Assembly (NCBI GenBank): GCA_903935585.1
Contig: CAIZSE010000132.1
Span: forward strand, 1 to 64,000
DNA length: 64,000 nucleotides
Origin: an uncultured Burkholderiales bacterium
Lineage (GTDB): Bacteria; Pseudomonadota; Gammaproteobacteria; Burkholderiales; Burkholderiaceae_C
Reading direction: 5' to 3'
Shown here: positions 52,168 through 62,777 of the stretch, piece by piece
How the letters are laid out: every line of letters starts with the position of its first letter
How positions within the stretch are numbered: position 1 is the stretch's first letter
The notes under the pieces: generated by a model
Told to the model about the DNA's origin: nothing
What the model saw: only the letters and a program-made list of their open reading frames with translations
The model's database searches: none
Program-made: the position numbers and the translations under genes

Positions 52168-53862
52168 ATGCTGATCGAAACGCTGGGTGCAGCCCGAGAC
52201 TTGGGGCGTCTGAACACGATTTTGGGGGTGCTCATCCGCCATGGGTTTGGCGACAGCGTCCGGCGCTTGGGTTTGACCGATGTGCTGGCGCGAGCAGGCC
52301 ATGCGCTGAATTGGGAACACGCCGCCGACTTGGCCAGGGTGCCGCCCCCAGTCCAGGTTCGGCTGGCACTCGAAGAGCTGGGGCCCACCTTCGTCAAGCT
52401 CGGTCAAATACTGGCAGGTCGGGCCGACTTGTTCAGCCCCGAATGGATTGCCGAATTTGAAAAGCTTCACAGTGGTGTCCCCGCAGTCCCCCTGGACGAC
52501 TTGCGGCCTCAACTGGTGGAAGACCTGGGCGCCCAACCAGAGGCCATCTTCAAGCACTTTGACACCACCCCTTTGGCCGCAGCATCGATCGCGCAGGTAC
52601 ACAGCGCCCAGTTACAAGACGGCACCGATGTCATTGTGAAAATTCGCCGGCCCGGCATCACCGAGATCATTGCCGCAGATCTGCGTTGGCTTGAAAAACT
52701 GGCCGTGGTGGCCGAGGCGCAGTTGCACTGGCTCAAGCCGTACCGCCCCCAACAACTGGTGCGCGAATTGGCCAGGTCTTTGAAACGCGAACTCGACCTG
52801 GCCAACGAGTGTCGCAACGCTGAGCGCATTGCGACCAACCTGGCGCAGCTGCCGTGGATCGTGATTCCACGTGTGCATTGGGCATTTACACGCGAACGCA
52901 TCAATGTGCAAGACCGTATCTTCGGCATTACAGGGCAACAGCTTCACTTGCTGGACAACAACGGTTATGACCGGAAGCTGCTGGCGCAACGTGGTGCAAA
53001 TGCAGTCCTGAAAATGATCGTGGACGATGGGTTTTTTCATGCCGATCCGCACCCTGGCAATGTTTTTTACCTGCCTGGAAACGCCATCGCCTTCATCGAC
53101 TTCGGCATGGTCGGGCGCTTGTCCAAGCGTCGCAGGGAGGATTTGCTGAACCTGTTGCTGGGCCTGGTCGAGCGCAACCCACAGGCCGTCGCAGACGTGC
53201 TGCTGGATTGGACAGGCGACGAGCCTGGACTCCACATCGACCAGTTGGAGGGCGAAATCGAGGCATTTGTCGACCAATACCACGGCGTGCCCCTGGCCCA
53301 ACTGAGTCTGGGCCAAATGCTGGGCGATGTCACCACCATCCTGCGCGAACACCACCTGGCTTTGCCCAGCGATCTGGCGCTTTTGATCAAGGCTTTCATC
53401 ACGCTCGAAGGCATGGGCCGCAGCCTGGACCCTGGCTTTCACATGACGGCAGAGGCACTGCCCTTGCTGCGCAGGGTGCTGCGCGCACGCTACAAGCCCA
53501 AAGCACTTGCACAGCGCGCCTGGCAAGCGCTGCGACGCAGTGTCGGCCTGGTCGAACAACTGCCACGAGATTTGTCTCGCTTGCTGCGCAATGCGCGCCG
53601 TGGACAGTTGCACATTGGCCTGGAACTGACACACCTCAAGCGGGTGGGCAACCAGCTCAACCAGGCGGCCAATCGCATGGCCATGGCACTGGTGATTGCA
53701 GCACTGGTCATCGGCTCGTCCATCGTGATGACGGTGCAAGGCGGGCCCACATTGTGGGGCTTGCCCGCCTTTGGTTTTCTCGGATTTTGCGGTGCGGTAC
53801 TGGGCGGTTTGTGGCTGGTGCGCGCCATCTGGAACAGCAACCACGAAAGCGATGAACCTTGA
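52168..53862 (+). CDS. ABC1/AarF/UbiB-family atypical kinase-like protein
   Basis: 564 aa. KxGQ-type motif FVKLGQILAGRADL, Ala-rich loop PLAAASIAQVHSAQ, VKIRRPG lysine, catalytic HADPHPGN, and FIDFGMVGRLS metal motif; two hydrophobic segments near the C-terminus (about 515-560). UbiB acts in ubiquinone synthesis, usually in a ubi cluster; here no ubi gene is nearby, so UbiB itself or a paralogue cannot be decided. 83 bp after argH. Confidence 0.88.
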   Translation: MLIETLGAARDLGRLNTILGVLIRHGFGDSVRRLGLTDVLARAGHALNWEHAADLARVPPPVQVRLALEELGPTFVKLGQILAGRADLFSPEWIAEFEKLHSGVPAVPLDDLRPQLVEDLGAQPEAIFKHFDTTPLAAASIAQVHSAQLQDGTDVIVKIRRPGITEIIAADLRWLEKLAVVAEAQLHWLKPYRPQQLVRELARSLKRELDLANECRNAERIATNLAQLPWIVIPRVHWAFTRERINVQDRIFGITGQQLHLLDNNGYDRKLLAQRGANAVLKMIVDDGFFHADPHPGNVFYLPGNAIAFIDFGMVGRLSKRRREDLLNLLLGLVERNPQAVADVLLDWTGDEPGLHIDQLEGEIEAFVDQYHGVPLAQLSLGQMLGDVTTILREHHLALPSDLALLIKAFITLEGMGRSLDPGFHMTAEALPLLRRVLRARYKPKALAQRAWQALRRSVGLVEQLPRDLSRLLRNARRGQLHIGLELTHLKRVGNQLNQAANRMAMALVIAALVIGSSIVMTVQGGPTLWGLPAFGFLGFCGAVLGGLWLVRAIWNSNHESDEP

Positions 53863-54005
53863 GACACAGGACATCAAACACGCTGGGTGATGCCACGCAC
53901 AGACCCCCGTACATCAAGACGCAAGACTGGACCTTTCGACGCGACAAAACACAAGCCACATCTCTCGGGTTGACATGACAGATGAGGACACAAGGAGACA
54001 CCGCC

Positions 54006-54848
54006 ATGCAGTTCCGGACCCACACATCTCTTCTTGAAAATATAACGGGGGTTCCACGCACCTTGCTGGTGCCCCTGGCAGCTCGCGCGCAAGGTGGCGC
54101 TGCGTTTCCAACACTGGACCCCCATGACCGTTATGCCCAGGAACTGCTGGCTGCTATCGGGGCAGAGGCGCAAGCATCCATCCACGATGCCCCCACAGTG
54201 GTGAATGTGCTGTGGCGTACCGGCTTGATCAAAGCCATTGGCAGAGACTTTTTCAACCGCTACCCCCACAGTGCAGGCATCAATCTGGGCGCAGGCCTGG
54301 CCCATTATTTTCAATGGCTGGGCAACGGCAAAAACGAATGGCTGGACGTTGACCTGAAGCCGGTGATTGACTTGCGCCAATCCCTCATCCCCGAGACATC
54401 TTTCAACTGTGGCAACCAGGCCATGGACATCACCCAACCGGATTGGTGGAGCCGCTTGTCAGTCTGCGACGGCGATCACAGGCGCCCGGTGCTGGTGGTC
54501 TGCGAAGGCGTGTTGATGTATTTGCAGCCCTGCCAGGTGAAAAGCATCATTCGGGAAATCGGCGAAAACGCCCCTGAAGGCACAGAGCTGCTGGTGGACT
54601 TCGTGTCGCCTCTGGCCATTGGGCCAAGCGCATTGCTGGTGCACCCTGAAGAACCCGATGCGCCCTTCGTTTGGGGTGCACACAACGGCCAGGAAGTTGC
54701 CCAATTGCACCCGCGACTGGAGTTGCTCTCACAGCACAGCGTTTCAGAAGCCTATGGCATGGGCGCAACGTGGGCCGAAATGTACTGGCAAGTGTTCACG
54801 GGTGGCCCGATTTATGGCATGGCACACCTGAGGGTGTCTGAGCCCTGA
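54006..54848 (+). CDS. Class I SAM methyltransferase, leucine carboxyl methyltransferase-like
   Basis: 280 aa. NVLWRTGLIKAIGRDFF, then GINLGAGLAHYFQWL (SAM-binding loop), EWLDVDLKPVIDLR, and VVCEGVLMYLQP, the LCM/PPM-type pattern also found in polyketide O-methyltransferases. AAGGAG eight bases before the ATG fixes the start here rather than 24 bp upstream. Substrate unknown; no related pathway genes adjoin it. Confidence 0.82.
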   Translation: MQFRTHTSLLENITGVPRTLLVPLAARAQGGAAFPTLDPHDRYAQELLAAIGAEAQASIHDAPTVVNVLWRTGLIKAIGRDFFNRYPHSAGINLGAGLAHYFQWLGNGKNEWLDVDLKPVIDLRQSLIPETSFNCGNQAMDITQPDWWSRLSVCDGDHRRPVLVVCEGVLMYLQPCQVKSIIREIGENAPEGTELLVDFVSPLAIGPSALLVHPEEPDAPFVWGAHNGQEVAQLHPRLELLSQHSVSEAYGMGATWAEMYWQVFTGGPIYGMAHLRVSEP

Positions 54849-54965
54849 GGCCAAACATCAGCTTGGGCTGTCCACAAAAACACAAGACGTCTGGTGGGCA
54901 TGACTTCCACGATAATTGACAGTGACCCTGCCGATTTCATACCTCTTGTTGCTTTCTTCAAAACC

Positions 54966-55463
54966 ATGCCCACCTTCGCCACAGCCACACCTGACCTGAT
55001 GCCCTGGACCAACTCGCTGAACACCGGCGATCCGCGCATGGATGAAACGCACCAAGAATTTGTGGCGATGATCAACACGATCCTGGCCACCCCCGAAGAT
55101 CAGCAGCTGCCGGTTTACAAAGCATTTTTGGACCACACCGTGGCGCACTTTGCGCAAGAAGAGCGCTGGATGTTGGCCACAGGTTTCTCAGCGGACAACT
55201 GCCACGCAGAACACCACGCCACCATTTTGGAAACCATGCGCGTGGTGGAAGCCCACTACCTGGACACCGACACACAGATCATCACCCGGTTGGCCGAAGC
55301 GTTGGCAGAGTGGTTTCCAGGCCACTCGGCCAGCATGGACGCAGGCTTGGCAGCGCACTTGAAGTCTGTGGGCTTTGACAGCGTGACCGAAACCCTGGCC
55401 GACCCCTCGGCCATTAAAAATGTGACCATGTCAGGCTGCGGCAGCGTGAGCTGCAGCAGCTAA
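54966..55463 (+). CDS. Hemerythrin-domain protein
   Basis: 165 aa from the chosen ATG (MPTFATATPDLMPW). The diiron pattern is visible: DETHQEF, HTVAHFAQEER (HxxxE), CHAEHHATIL (HxxxH) and a late AAHLKSVGFD. Bacteriohemerythrins bind or sense oxygen. A C-terminal Cys-rich tail GCGSVSCSS is unusual. Longer starts at 54894 (GTG) or 54900 (ATG) are possible, but a TTGACA at 54916 suggests a promoter there and favours the shorter form. Confidence 0.85.
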   Translation: MPTFATATPDLMPWTNSLNTGDPRMDETHQEFVAMINTILATPEDQQLPVYKAFLDHTVAHFAQEERWMLATGFSADNCHAEHHATILETMRVVEAHYLDTDTQIITRLAEALAEWFPGHSASMDAGLAAHLKSVGFDSVTETLADPSAIKNVTMSGCGSVSCSS

Positions 55464-55505
55464 TTGCCTGAGGTTGAGCCCACCGCCGATGGGCCCGACC
55501 AGGCT

Positions 55506-56483
55506 TTATTGGGGTTTGATCCCTGCCGTCTGGATCACGCGGGTCCAGGTGTCAATTTCGGATTTGACAAAGCTGGTGTACGGCTTGCTGCCCAAGGTGG
55601 GGACCACAAAACCCACCGATGTCAGCCGCTGGCGCACCGCATCGGACTGCAGCACCTGAACCATGGCCGACTCCAGTTTGTCAACGATAGGCTGCGGTGT
55701 GCCCTTGGCCACCGACAAGCCTGACCAGGACAAAGCCTGAAAATCCTTGTAGCCCGACTCGGCCACCGTGGGCACGTCGGGGTAAAGCGCATTGCGTTGC
55801 AAACTGCTCAGGGCAATGGGGCGAATCTTGCCCGCCTTGATGTGGGGCAAAGCCGCATCCTGGTTGATGAAGATCATGGGCACGGTTCCAGCCAGCAGGT
55901 CATTCAACAGGGGACCGCCACCCCGGTAGGGGATACCCGTCAAAAAGATGCCCGTGGTCTGCTTGAACAACTCCATGGCCATGTGGCCCGATGCCGCATG
56001 GGTGAAGCCGTAGTCCAGTTTGCCGGGATTTTTCTTGGCGTAATCCACGATGTCTTTGACCGTTTTGAAGGGCATGGAGGGGTGCACCACCAGCACATTG
56101 GGGCCCGAGTGCATTTGGGTCAGGTGCACCAGATCCGTCATCGAGTTGTACTTGAGCTTGGGGTCCAGGCCATGGGCCACCGCGTTTTGGCCCACCCCGC
56201 TTTGAATCAAGGTATACCCGTCGGATGGCATTTTGATGGCGCGATCGGTGCCCACAATGCCGCCTGCGCCACCGATGTTGTCCACCACAACGGGCTGCTT
56301 GAGCAGCTTGCCCAACTCCTCGGCCATGATGCGCCCCATCACGTCACTGGTGCCGCCTGGCGGGAAAGGCACCACCAGCTTGATGGGGCGGGTGGGGTAA
56401 TCGCTTTGCCCGAACACAGGCGTCAAAGCCAGGCCCACACTCGCCAAAATAAACGTCTTCAATAGTTGCCGCTTAAAGCTCAT
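55506..56483 (-). CDS. Tripartite tricarboxylate transporter substrate-binding protein (TctC/Bug family)
   Basis: 325 aa. Signal peptide to about residue 26 (VFGQ), then YPTRPIKLVVPFPPGGTSDVMGR, the Bug signature, VVVDNIGGAGGIVGTD and PDVPTVAESGYKDFQA. Periplasmic carboxylate binder. No TctA/TctB membrane genes are in view; it sits 28 bp after garD in an operon that has its own TRAP transporter. GAGGAG before the ATG selects this start. Confidence 0.93.
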   Translation of the reverse strand: MSFKRQLLKTFILASVGLALTPVFGQSDYPTRPIKLVVPFPPGGTSDVMGRIMAEELGKLLKQPVVVDNIGGAGGIVGTDRAIKMPSDGYTLIQSGVGQNAVAHGLDPKLKYNSMTDLVHLTQMHSGPNVLVVHPSMPFKTVKDIVDYAKKNPGKLDYGFTHAASGHMAMELFKQTTGIFLTGIPYRGGGPLLNDLLAGTVPMIFINQDAALPHIKAGKIRPIALSSLQRNALYPDVPTVAESGYKDFQALSWSGLSVAKGTPQPIVDKLESAMVQVLQSDAVRQRLTSVGFVVPTLGSKPYTSFVKSEIDTWTRVIQTAGIKPQ

Positions 56484-56511
56484 GCTGTCTCCTCGTTTTA
56501 AATCGTCAGAT

Positions 56512-58089
56512 TCAGGTGATGGGGGCAGGGTTGAACAGCACCAACGCATTGTGCAACTTCCAATGCTCGGCCCAAGTCTTGCGACCACTGGCGACATCCA
56601 GCATCAACAAAAACAGCGCATGACCCGCCTCTTCGATGGTCATTTCGCCATCGGCAATGCGCCCAGCGTTCATGTCCATCAGGTCGTGCCAGCGCGTGGC
56701 CAGGTCAGTGCGTGTGGCCACCTTCACCACGGGACAGGCTTGCAGGCCATAAGGTGTGCCACGACCTGTGGTGAAGACGTGCACATTCATGCCAGCGGCC
56801 AGTTGCAACGTGCCACAAATGAAATCACTGGCAGGGGTGGCTGCAAACACCAGGCCTTTTTGATCAGACCGCAGCTTTTCACCCGGTGACAGCACATGCG
56901 CAATGGCTGCCGAGCCACTCTTGATGATCGAGCCCATGGCTTTTTCAGCGATGTTGGACAGGCCTCCAGCCTTGTTTCCCGGCGTGGTGTTGGCCGTGCG
57001 ATCTGCGCGGCCACGTTCAAGGTACTGGTCATACCAGCCCAGTTCGCGCACGATGGCTTGGGCCACTTCGGGTGTTGCTGCGCGTGAGGTCAGTTGTTCG
57101 ACCGCGTCCCGCACTTCGGTGTTTTCCGAAAACATCACCGTACCCCCCGCACGCACGATCAGATCGGCCATGTAACCCACCGCCGGGTTGGCCGTGACCC
57201 CCGAAAACGCGTCACTGCCCCCGCACTGCACACCGACCACCAGGGCGCTGGCGGGCACCGTCTGACGACGACGGGCATTGAGGCGCTGCAGGTGAGGCTT
57301 TGCGCTTTGCACAATGCTGTCGACCATGGACATGAAGCCCACATGAGCCTCGTCTTGCAAACACACCAGATCGAGACCCTGATCTTTATCGTGGGCGCCA
57401 TGAATCGGAAAACTGCCAGGGGGCAGCAGACGGTCGGGCTGGAGCTTCTCACAGCCGAGACTCACCACCATGACTTCGCCACCAAAATTCGGATTCAAAC
57501 TGATGTTGCGCAAGGTGCGAATCGGAATCTCGGCCCCCGGGGCATCAATCGCCACACCGCAGCCGTAGCTGTGCTCGAGGCCCACCACACCATCGACATG
57601 GGGAAAGATTGGCAGCAACTCGCGTTCGATGCGCTCCACAGCGATCTTGACCACCCCCGCCACACATTGCACTGTGGTGGTGATGGCCAGCAGATTGCGC
57701 GTACCGACTGACCCATCTGAGTTCACGTAGCCTTCAAAGGCGAAGCCTTCCAGCGCCTCCTGCTGTTCTGGCTTGACGGTCGCCATGGGCAAGTCTTGCA
57801 GCGCGCGGGCTGCCGGGATGTCCAGCAAGCGTTCGTGCACCCAACTGCCCGCAGGAATAGCCTGGCGTGCAAAGCCCACCGGCACGTTGTAACGAACAAT
57901 GGCTTGGCCTGGGGCCAGATCGGTCAGCGCCACCTTGTGCCCCTGCGGCACTTTGTCGCGCAACACAAGTCCTTCGGCCACACCTGCCGGCATGACCGTG
58001 CCAGCAGGCAAACCGCCATCGTTGGCAATGATGGCCACGTTGTCCGCGGCGTGCATGCGGATCGCCAGAGGTGGACGCAAAAAACCCAT
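56512..58089 (-). CDS. garD: Galactarate dehydratase
   Basis: Dehydrates galactarate to 5-keto-4-deoxy-glucarate. 525 aa: N-terminal SAF domain ([21 protein letters not shown]) and UxaA-type C-terminal domain with [40 protein letters not shown] and [20 protein letters not shown]. Resemblance to E. coli GarD is close along the full length. Start set at the ATG (MGFLRPPL); a GTG 12 bp upstream is an alternative. In the TRAP operon, 22 bp after dctM. Confidence 0.95.
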   Translation of the reverse strand: MGFLRPPLAIRMHAADNVAIIANDGGLPAGTVMPAGVAEGLVLRDKVPQGHKVALTDLAPGQAIVRYNVPVGFARQAIPAGSWVHERLLDIPAARALQDLPMATVKPEQQEALEGFAFEGYVNSDGSVGTRNLLAITTTVQCVAGVVKIAVERIERELLPIFPHVDGVVGLEHSYGCGVAIDAPGAEIPIRTLRNISLNPNFGGEVMVVSLGCEKLQPDRLLPPGSFPIHGAHDKDQGLDLVCLQDEAHVGFMSMVDSIVQSAKPHLQRLNARRRQTVPASALVVGVQCGGSDAFSGVTANPAVGYMADLIVRAGGTVMFSENTEVRDAVEQLTSRAATPEVAQAIVRELGWYDQYLERGRADRTANTTPGNKAGGLSNIAEKAMGSIIKSGSAAIAHVLSPGEKLRSDQKGLVFAATPASDFICGTLQLAAGMNVHVFTTGRGTPYGLQACPVVKVATRTDLATRWHDLMDMNAGRIADGEMTIEEAGHALFLLMLDVASGRKTWAEHWKLHNALVLFNPAPIT

Positions 58090-58111
58090 ATCGCTTGTCA
58101 CCCTAAAAGCA

Positions 58112-59401
58112 TCACATCACCGCATGCGGAAGCCACAGCGTGAACTGAGGCACATAGGTCACCAACAACATGGCCAAGGTCAATGCCCCATAAAAAGGCG
58201 CAATGGTGCGCATGACCTGCCCCACCGAGATACCGCCGATGGCACAACCTACAAATTGCACAGAGCCCACCGGCGGTGTGTTCAGACCCAATGCACAGTT
58301 GATCAGCATCATGATGCCAAACTGCAAGGGGTCCATGCCAAAGTGCATGGCAATGGGCATGAAAATCGGGGTGCAGATCAGGATGGTTGCAGCCATGTCC
58401 AGGAAGGTGCCCAGAATGAACAGCAAAACGTTGATCATCAAAAAGATGACCCACGGGTTGCTGCTGACCCTTTGCATGAGATCGCCTGTCATCTGCGGCA
58501 CTTCGTACAAGGCCATGAAATAGCCAAAGGCGTTGGAAATGCCAATCAGCAAGAGCACCACGCCCGTTGTTTTGCAGGCTTTGGCGCAGGCTTTAAGGAA
58601 GTTATTCAGGGTCAATGTGCGGTACACGACCACCGTGACAAACAGCGCCCAGGCCACCGCAATGGAGGCAGATTCTGTTGCCGTGAATGCACCCGACAGA
58701 ATGCCTACCAAAATGATCACCACCACAAACAAACCAGGAACTGCGGCACCAAATGCCTTGATGACTTCAAGCCAGCCCGGGAATTTGCCGTGGACCGGGT
58801 AACCCCGGCGAACCGCCACCCAATACGCTGCACCCAGGTTGCAAAGCGTCAAGATGATGGCGGGCACCAGCCCTGCCAGAATCAAGCCCAGCACACTGAC
58901 CGACGCCAGACCCGATGCCGCCAGTGTGAAGATGATCATGTTGTGCGAGGTCGGCATGATGGCCCCCACCAAAGCCGCGTGTGTGGTGACGTTCACCGCA
59001 TAGTCGGCGTCGTAACCCTCTTTCTTCATGAGCGGGATCATGACCGAACCCATGGCCGACACATCGGCCAAGGGCGAGCCTGCGACCCCCCCAAAAATGG
59101 TGCAGCCGATCACATTGCTCATGCCCAAACCGCCGCGCACATGCCCAACGAGGCTGTTGGCAAAGCGCACGATGCGATCGGCAATGCCGCCGTAAAGCAT
59201 CAACTCTCCGGCGAAGACGAAAAACGGAATGGCCAGGAATGAAAAAACCTGCATGCCGCCGACCATTTTCTGAAACACCATGGCCACCGGCAAACCTGCC
59301 GCGATGATGGTGGCCACAGAAGCCAGTCCGATGGCAAAAGCCACAGGCACACCCAGGATCAGCAACAAAGTGAAGCTGATGGCAAGAACAGTCAATTCCA
59401 T
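58112..59401 (-). CDS. TRAP transporter large permease (DctM-type)
   Basis: 429-aa polytopic membrane protein, about 12 hydrophobic helices. Typical regions: [42 protein letters not shown], and the late [21 protein letters not shown]. Forms the Na+-coupled transport channel with the DctQ subunit. Start at MELTVLAIS, four bases after dctQ. Confidence 0.95.
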   Translation of the reverse strand: MELTVLAISFTLLLILGVPVAFAIGLASVATIIAAGLPVAMVFQKMVGGMQVFSFLAIPFFVFAGELMLYGGIADRIVRFANSLVGHVRGGLGMSNVIGCTIFGGVAGSPLADVSAMGSVMIPLMKKEGYDADYAVNVTTHAALVGAIMPTSHNMIIFTLAASGLASVSVLGLILAGLVPAIILTLCNLGAAYWVAVRRGYPVHGKFPGWLEVIKAFGAAVPGLFVVVIILVGILSGAFTATESASIAVAWALFVTVVVYRTLTLNNFLKACAKACKTTGVVLLLIGISNAFGYFMALYEVPQMTGDLMQRVSSNPWVIFLMINVLLFILGTFLDMAATILICTPIFMPIAMHFGMDPLQFGIMMLINCALGLNTPPVGSVQFVGCAIGGISVGQVMRTIAPFYGALTLAMLLVTYVPQFTLWLPHAVM

Positions 59402-59405
59402 GGTG

Positions 59406-59894
59406 TCAATCCCAAACCGGCTTGATGACTTCACCTCGCAGCAAAGCCACGATGTGTTCAATTGAAAAAAGCAAAATCAAAGCACCCGCAATGATCACGG
59501 GCACATAGTCGATGCCGTCGGGCACTGGCAACATCGGTTTTTTCTCATCCCACTTGGCAGAAGCCCAGAGCCAGCCCCCCTGGACCATCAGGTAACCAAA
59601 AAGGCCCACCAGCGCATGGATCAGGATTTCAATGCGGTGCTGCCATTTTTCGGGCAGCAAAACCACCAGTGACTCCAGGCCAATGTGGCCGGCGTCCCTG
59701 ACGCCTACAGCCAATCCGAAGGCGGTGACAAACAACACAATCAACATCGCCAAGGCTTCTGCCCAAGTGGGTGTGTCATTGAAAACGTAGCGACCGATGA
59801 CCTGCCACTGCACGCACAAGATCACGGCAATCAGACCGCTCACGGCCAATACCAGGCAGATCTTGCATACGGTCGCACAAAATTTGGTGAACAT
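59406..59894 (-). CDS. TRAP transporter small permease (DctQ-type)
   Basis: 162 aa, four hydrophobic helices. VIGRYVFNDTPTWAEALAMLIVLFVTAFG and GVRDAGHIGLESLV are the DctQ signature. Start at MFTKFCATV with GGAG six bases upstream; a longer in-frame reading reaches into the dctP spacer without support. Confidence 0.93.
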   Translation of the reverse strand: MFTKFCATVCKICLVLAVSGLIAVILCVQWQVIGRYVFNDTPTWAEALAMLIVLFVTAFGLAVGVRDAGHIGLESLVVLLPEKWQHRIEILIHALVGLFGYLMVQGGWLWASAKWDEKKPMLPVPDGIDYVPVIIAGALILLFSIEHIVALLRGEVIKPVWD

Positions 59895-59942
59895 CAAAAA
59901 CTCCAGCCCCCGGCTTGCACCGGGGGCACAGGGAAAAGCCAA

Positions 59943-60911
59943 TTACTTGGTGTCTTGAATGGCTTTGATGGCACGCTTCATTTCAGGCGTGGTCATGAAC
60001 TTGTCGTAAACCGGAGCCATCACAGCCTGAAAAGACCGCTTGTCCACTTCAATGATTTCGGCGCCAGCAGCCTTCACATTGGCCAGTGATTTGCTTTCCG
60101 CCTCATCCCACGCCTTGCGCTGAATGGCCACGGACTCTTTGGCGGCCTGACGAACCATGGCTTGCTCGTTGGCAGGGAGTTTGTCCCACACCACTTTGGA
60201 CATCACCAGAATTTCAGGGGCCATGGAATGCTCGGTCTTGGAGTAGACCTTCACGGCTTCCACGTGCTTGGCCGTATCAAACGATGGAATGTTGTTTTCT
60301 GCGGCATCGATCAGGCCTGTCTTGAGGCCTGTGTAGACCTCGCCATAGGGCATGGGCGTGGCATTGGCACCCATGGCACTGACAAGGGCCACCCACAGAT
60401 CGGACTGTTGCACACGGATCTTCAGACCCTTGGCATCGGCCACGCTCTTGATGGCTTTCTTGGCGTAAATGGAACGGGCACCACTGTCGTAGAAAGCCAG
60501 GCCCACGTAACCAACTGCCTCGCAGCTCTTGAGAATTTCAGCGCCGACAGGGCCATCCAGCGAGTGGCGCATGTGTTCGACAGAACGGAACAGGAAAGGC
60601 ATGGTCGGAACCATGGTCATGGGGCAGACGCCGTTCATGGGCGCAACGTTCACTCGAACCATGTCGAGTGCACCAATCTTGACCTGGTCAATGGTTTCTT
60701 TTTCAGAACCCAGTGCGCCTTTGTTGAAGACCTTGATCTTGTGTTTGCCACCCGACAATTTGTCGAGCACCGTGCTCATGTGCTTGACCGCCACCACGGT
60801 GGGGTAGTCGTCGGCATTGTGGATGTCGGCAGAGCGGAATTCGACAGCTTGTGCAGAAAGGGCCAGGCCAGCAGCCATGGCCATGGCCATCAGGGATTTT
60901 TTGAAATTCAT
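59943..60911 (-). CDS. TRAP transporter substrate-binding protein (DctP-type)
   Basis: 322 aa. Signal peptide [20 protein letters not shown] with cleavage near AQA; mature protein has the DctP fold with [30 protein letters not shown] and a conserved Arg region [16 protein letters not shown]. Position with garD, gudD and a lactonase points to hexarates (galactarate or glucarate) as ligand. GGAGACAACAAG precedes the ATG. Confidence 0.95.
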   Translation of the reverse strand: MNFKKSLMAMAMAAGLALSAQAVEFRSADIHNADDYPTVVAVKHMSTVLDKLSGGKHKIKVFNKGALGSEKETIDQVKIGALDMVRVNVAPMNGVCPMTMVPTMPFLFRSVEHMRHSLDGPVGAEILKSCEAVGYVGLAFYDSGARSIYAKKAIKSVADAKGLKIRVQQSDLWVALVSAMGANATPMPYGEVYTGLKTGLIDAAENNIPSFDTAKHVEAVKVYSKTEHSMAPEILVMSKVVWDKLPANEQAMVRQAAKESVAIQRKAWDEAESKSLANVKAAGAEIIEVDKRSFQAVMAPVYDKFMTTPEMKRAIKAIQDTK

Positions 60912-60928
60912 CTTGTTGTCTCCAGGGG

Positions 60929-61846
60929 TTAAAAAATGTCAAAATTGACAGGGAAGCGGGAAAAAACGGGTTCTGGCATACCGCGCACACCAGGATCTAA
61001 AGCGATGACCGAACCGCTGCAAGTGCCAGGCGAATTGACAGACGGTGCAGGGATGATGGAGGTCACAAACAAGCGGTCATAAGCCGGGCCGCCAAATGCG
61101 CACATGGACGGTTTAGGCATGGGCAGCGTCAGGGACTGTGTCCATTGCCCCTGCGCATTGAATGCATGGATCTGACCGGCATCGTTGGCGCAAATCCAGT
61201 ATTGGCCTTGTGCATCAACTGCCGCGCCATCAGGGCGACCTGGCCAGTCGTTCATGTCGACAAACAGACGTTTTTGGCTCAATTCGCCAGACGCCAAATC
61301 AAGATCAAATGCCCAGATTTTTTGCACCTTGGGGTGAGAGTCCGACAGGTACAGCGTTCGTCCATCCGGGCTCATGCCCAAGCCATTGGGGGTGAGCATG
61401 CCGGTCACGTGGGGGCCTGTCAGGCCTCGCTCATCCAGACAATAAAGACCTCCTTGGGCCGAAGCCAAAGACATGTCCATGACCATGGTGCCCACCCAAA
61501 AACGCCCACTGGCATCACAGCGACCGTCATTGAACCGCATGCCCGCTGCTGGATGCGCTGTGCGTGCCAGCCACTGCAAATCAACATGCCCATCAGGGTT
61601 CAGCGTGACACAAGCAATCCCTGATTCCATGGCCGCTACCAACTGGCCTTGGTCCGCGGTCAAGGCAATGCAGCCGACCCGCTCAGGCATGCGCCAAGAC
61701 AGAACAGCCTCTGCAGACCCAGGCGTGCAGCAACGAATGAAGGGCCCTTCAATGTCCACCCACCACAAACGCTGCGCGCGTCCATCCCACACGGGTGACT
61801 CACCCACACGGTCTTGTGTATCAGCGATTGATTGATAAGTGTTCAT
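60929..61846 (-). CDS. SMP-30/gluconolactonase/LRE-family sugar lactonase
   Basis: 305 aa six-bladed beta-propeller. Metal-site residues: Glu in [12 protein letters not shown], Asn/Asp in [36 protein letters not shown]. In this operon it likely opens a hexaric acid lactone before dehydration. First gene of the minus-strand operon, 17 bp before dctP, divergent from the regulator. Confidence 0.93.
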   Translation of the reverse strand: MNTYQSIADTQDRVGESPVWDGRAQRLWWVDIEGPFIRCCTPGSAEAVLSWRMPERVGCIALTADQGQLVAAMESGIACVTLNPDGHVDLQWLARTAHPAAGMRFNDGRCDASGRFWVGTMVMDMSLASAQGGLYCLDERGLTGPHVTGMLTPNGLGMSPDGRTLYLSDSHPKVQKIWAFDLDLASGELSQKRLFVDMNDWPGRPDGAAVDAQGQYWICANDAGQIHAFNAQGQWTQSLTLPMPKPSMCAFGGPAYDRLFVTSIIPAPSVNSPGTCSGSVIALDPGVRGMPEPVFSRFPVNFDIF

Positions 61847-61905
61847 GAAAAGTGGCCATGGCCTGCGGTGTTCTGATACATTGCCCTTGAGCGCAATGTG
61901 ATCGG

Positions 61906-61916
61906 TTGTCGTACAA
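61906..61916. promoter_or_regulatory. FadR-type operator between lactonase and regulator
   Basis: TTGTCGTACAA fits the FadR-subfamily pattern TNGTNNNACNA exactly and is itself an inverted repeat (TTGT/ACAA). It lies in the middle of the 101-bp divergent spacer. A related site occurs before gudD. Confidence 0.6.
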
Positions 61917-61947
61917 GTGCATTATGCGAACTTTATCCTGAACTGGA

Positions 61948-62697
61948 ATGAGTACTTACCCCATGAACAGTCCAACCACTGCCCCAGAAAACCGCAAAAC
62001 GCGCAGCCTGGCCTTTGAGCTGGTAGACCAGATCGGTGCCGAAATCCAAAAAGGCACGCTGGCCAGCGGCGACAAACTGCCCACCGAAGCAGCCATCATG
62101 CAGCGTTTTGGCGTCAGCCGTACGGTGGTCAGGGAAGCCATCTCCAAGCTGCAGGCTGCCGGTCTGGTTCAGACGCGACACGGCATCGGGACCTTCGTGA
62201 TGGCGCAAACCGACACACCCGCTTTTCGCGTCAACCCCAGCCAATTGGGCACTTTGCGCGATGTGATTGCCCTGCTTGAATTGCGCATCAGCATCGAAAC
62301 CGAAGCCGCCGCACTGGCGGCCACACGGCGCACAGAGAGCAATTTGCGCATCATGCAAGAGGCCATGCAGGCATTTGGCAGTGCCATCGAAGAAGGTCGC
62401 GACGCGGTCGCTGCCGACTTTCAGTTTCACCATGAAATCGCCTGCGCCACCCAAAACAGCCATTTCGCCGACATGATGAATTCGCTGGGCTCGCAATCGA
62501 TTCCACGCTCTCGCCTGGAAACCAACCCAGCAGTGGATGCCGCCCGATTGGCCTATTTGCGGCGCGTCCACCACGAACACGAAAACATCCTGAACGCCAT
62601 TGCCACACAAGATGCAGAATCCGCGCGCGCGGCGATGCGCACCCATTTGTCCAACAGCCGCGACCGCCACAAAAAGGGCGAATCCAGTCATCACTGA
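61948..62697 (+). CDS. GntR-family transcriptional regulator, FadR subfamily
   Basis: 249 aa. N-terminal winged helix-turn-helix (GDKLPTEAAIMQRFGVSRTVVREAISKL, then LVQTRHGIGTFV) and C-terminal FCD effector domain with Asp/His metal ligands (DFQFHHEIA, HHEHENILNAI, MRTHLSNS). Divergent from the lactonase operon and upstream of gudD, so it probably represses both until a hexarate binds. A second ATG five codons on is possible. Confidence 0.93.
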   Translation: MSTYPMNSPTTAPENRKTRSLAFELVDQIGAEIQKGTLASGDKLPTEAAIMQRFGVSRTVVREAISKLQAAGLVQTRHGIGTFVMAQTDTPAFRVNPSQLGTLRDVIALLELRISIETEAAALAATRRTESNLRIMQEAMQAFGSAIEEGRDAVAADFQFHHEIACATQNSHFADMMNSLGSQSIPRSRLETNPAVDAARLAYLRRVHHEHENILNAIATQDAESARAAMRTHLSNSRDRHKKGESSHH

Positions 62698-62738
62698 GCG
62701 TGGCCGTAGGGGTTAATACCCTGCAAAAACAGTCGGCA

Positions 62739-62749
62739 TAGTTGTACGA
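62739..62749. promoter_or_regulatory. FadR-type operator upstream of gudD
   Basis: TAGTTGTACGA fits TNGTNNNACNA exactly, 28 bp before the gudD ATG. Together with 61906-61916 it gives the shared form TWGTYGTACRA. Confidence 0.55.
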
Positions 62750-62777
62750 TGTCTGTTGAATAAACCTCAAAAACACC

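Noticed and set aside
55464-55505. Terminator between the hemerythrin gene and tctC
   Set aside because: GCCCA/TGGGC forms only a 5-bp stem and no T-run follows closely.
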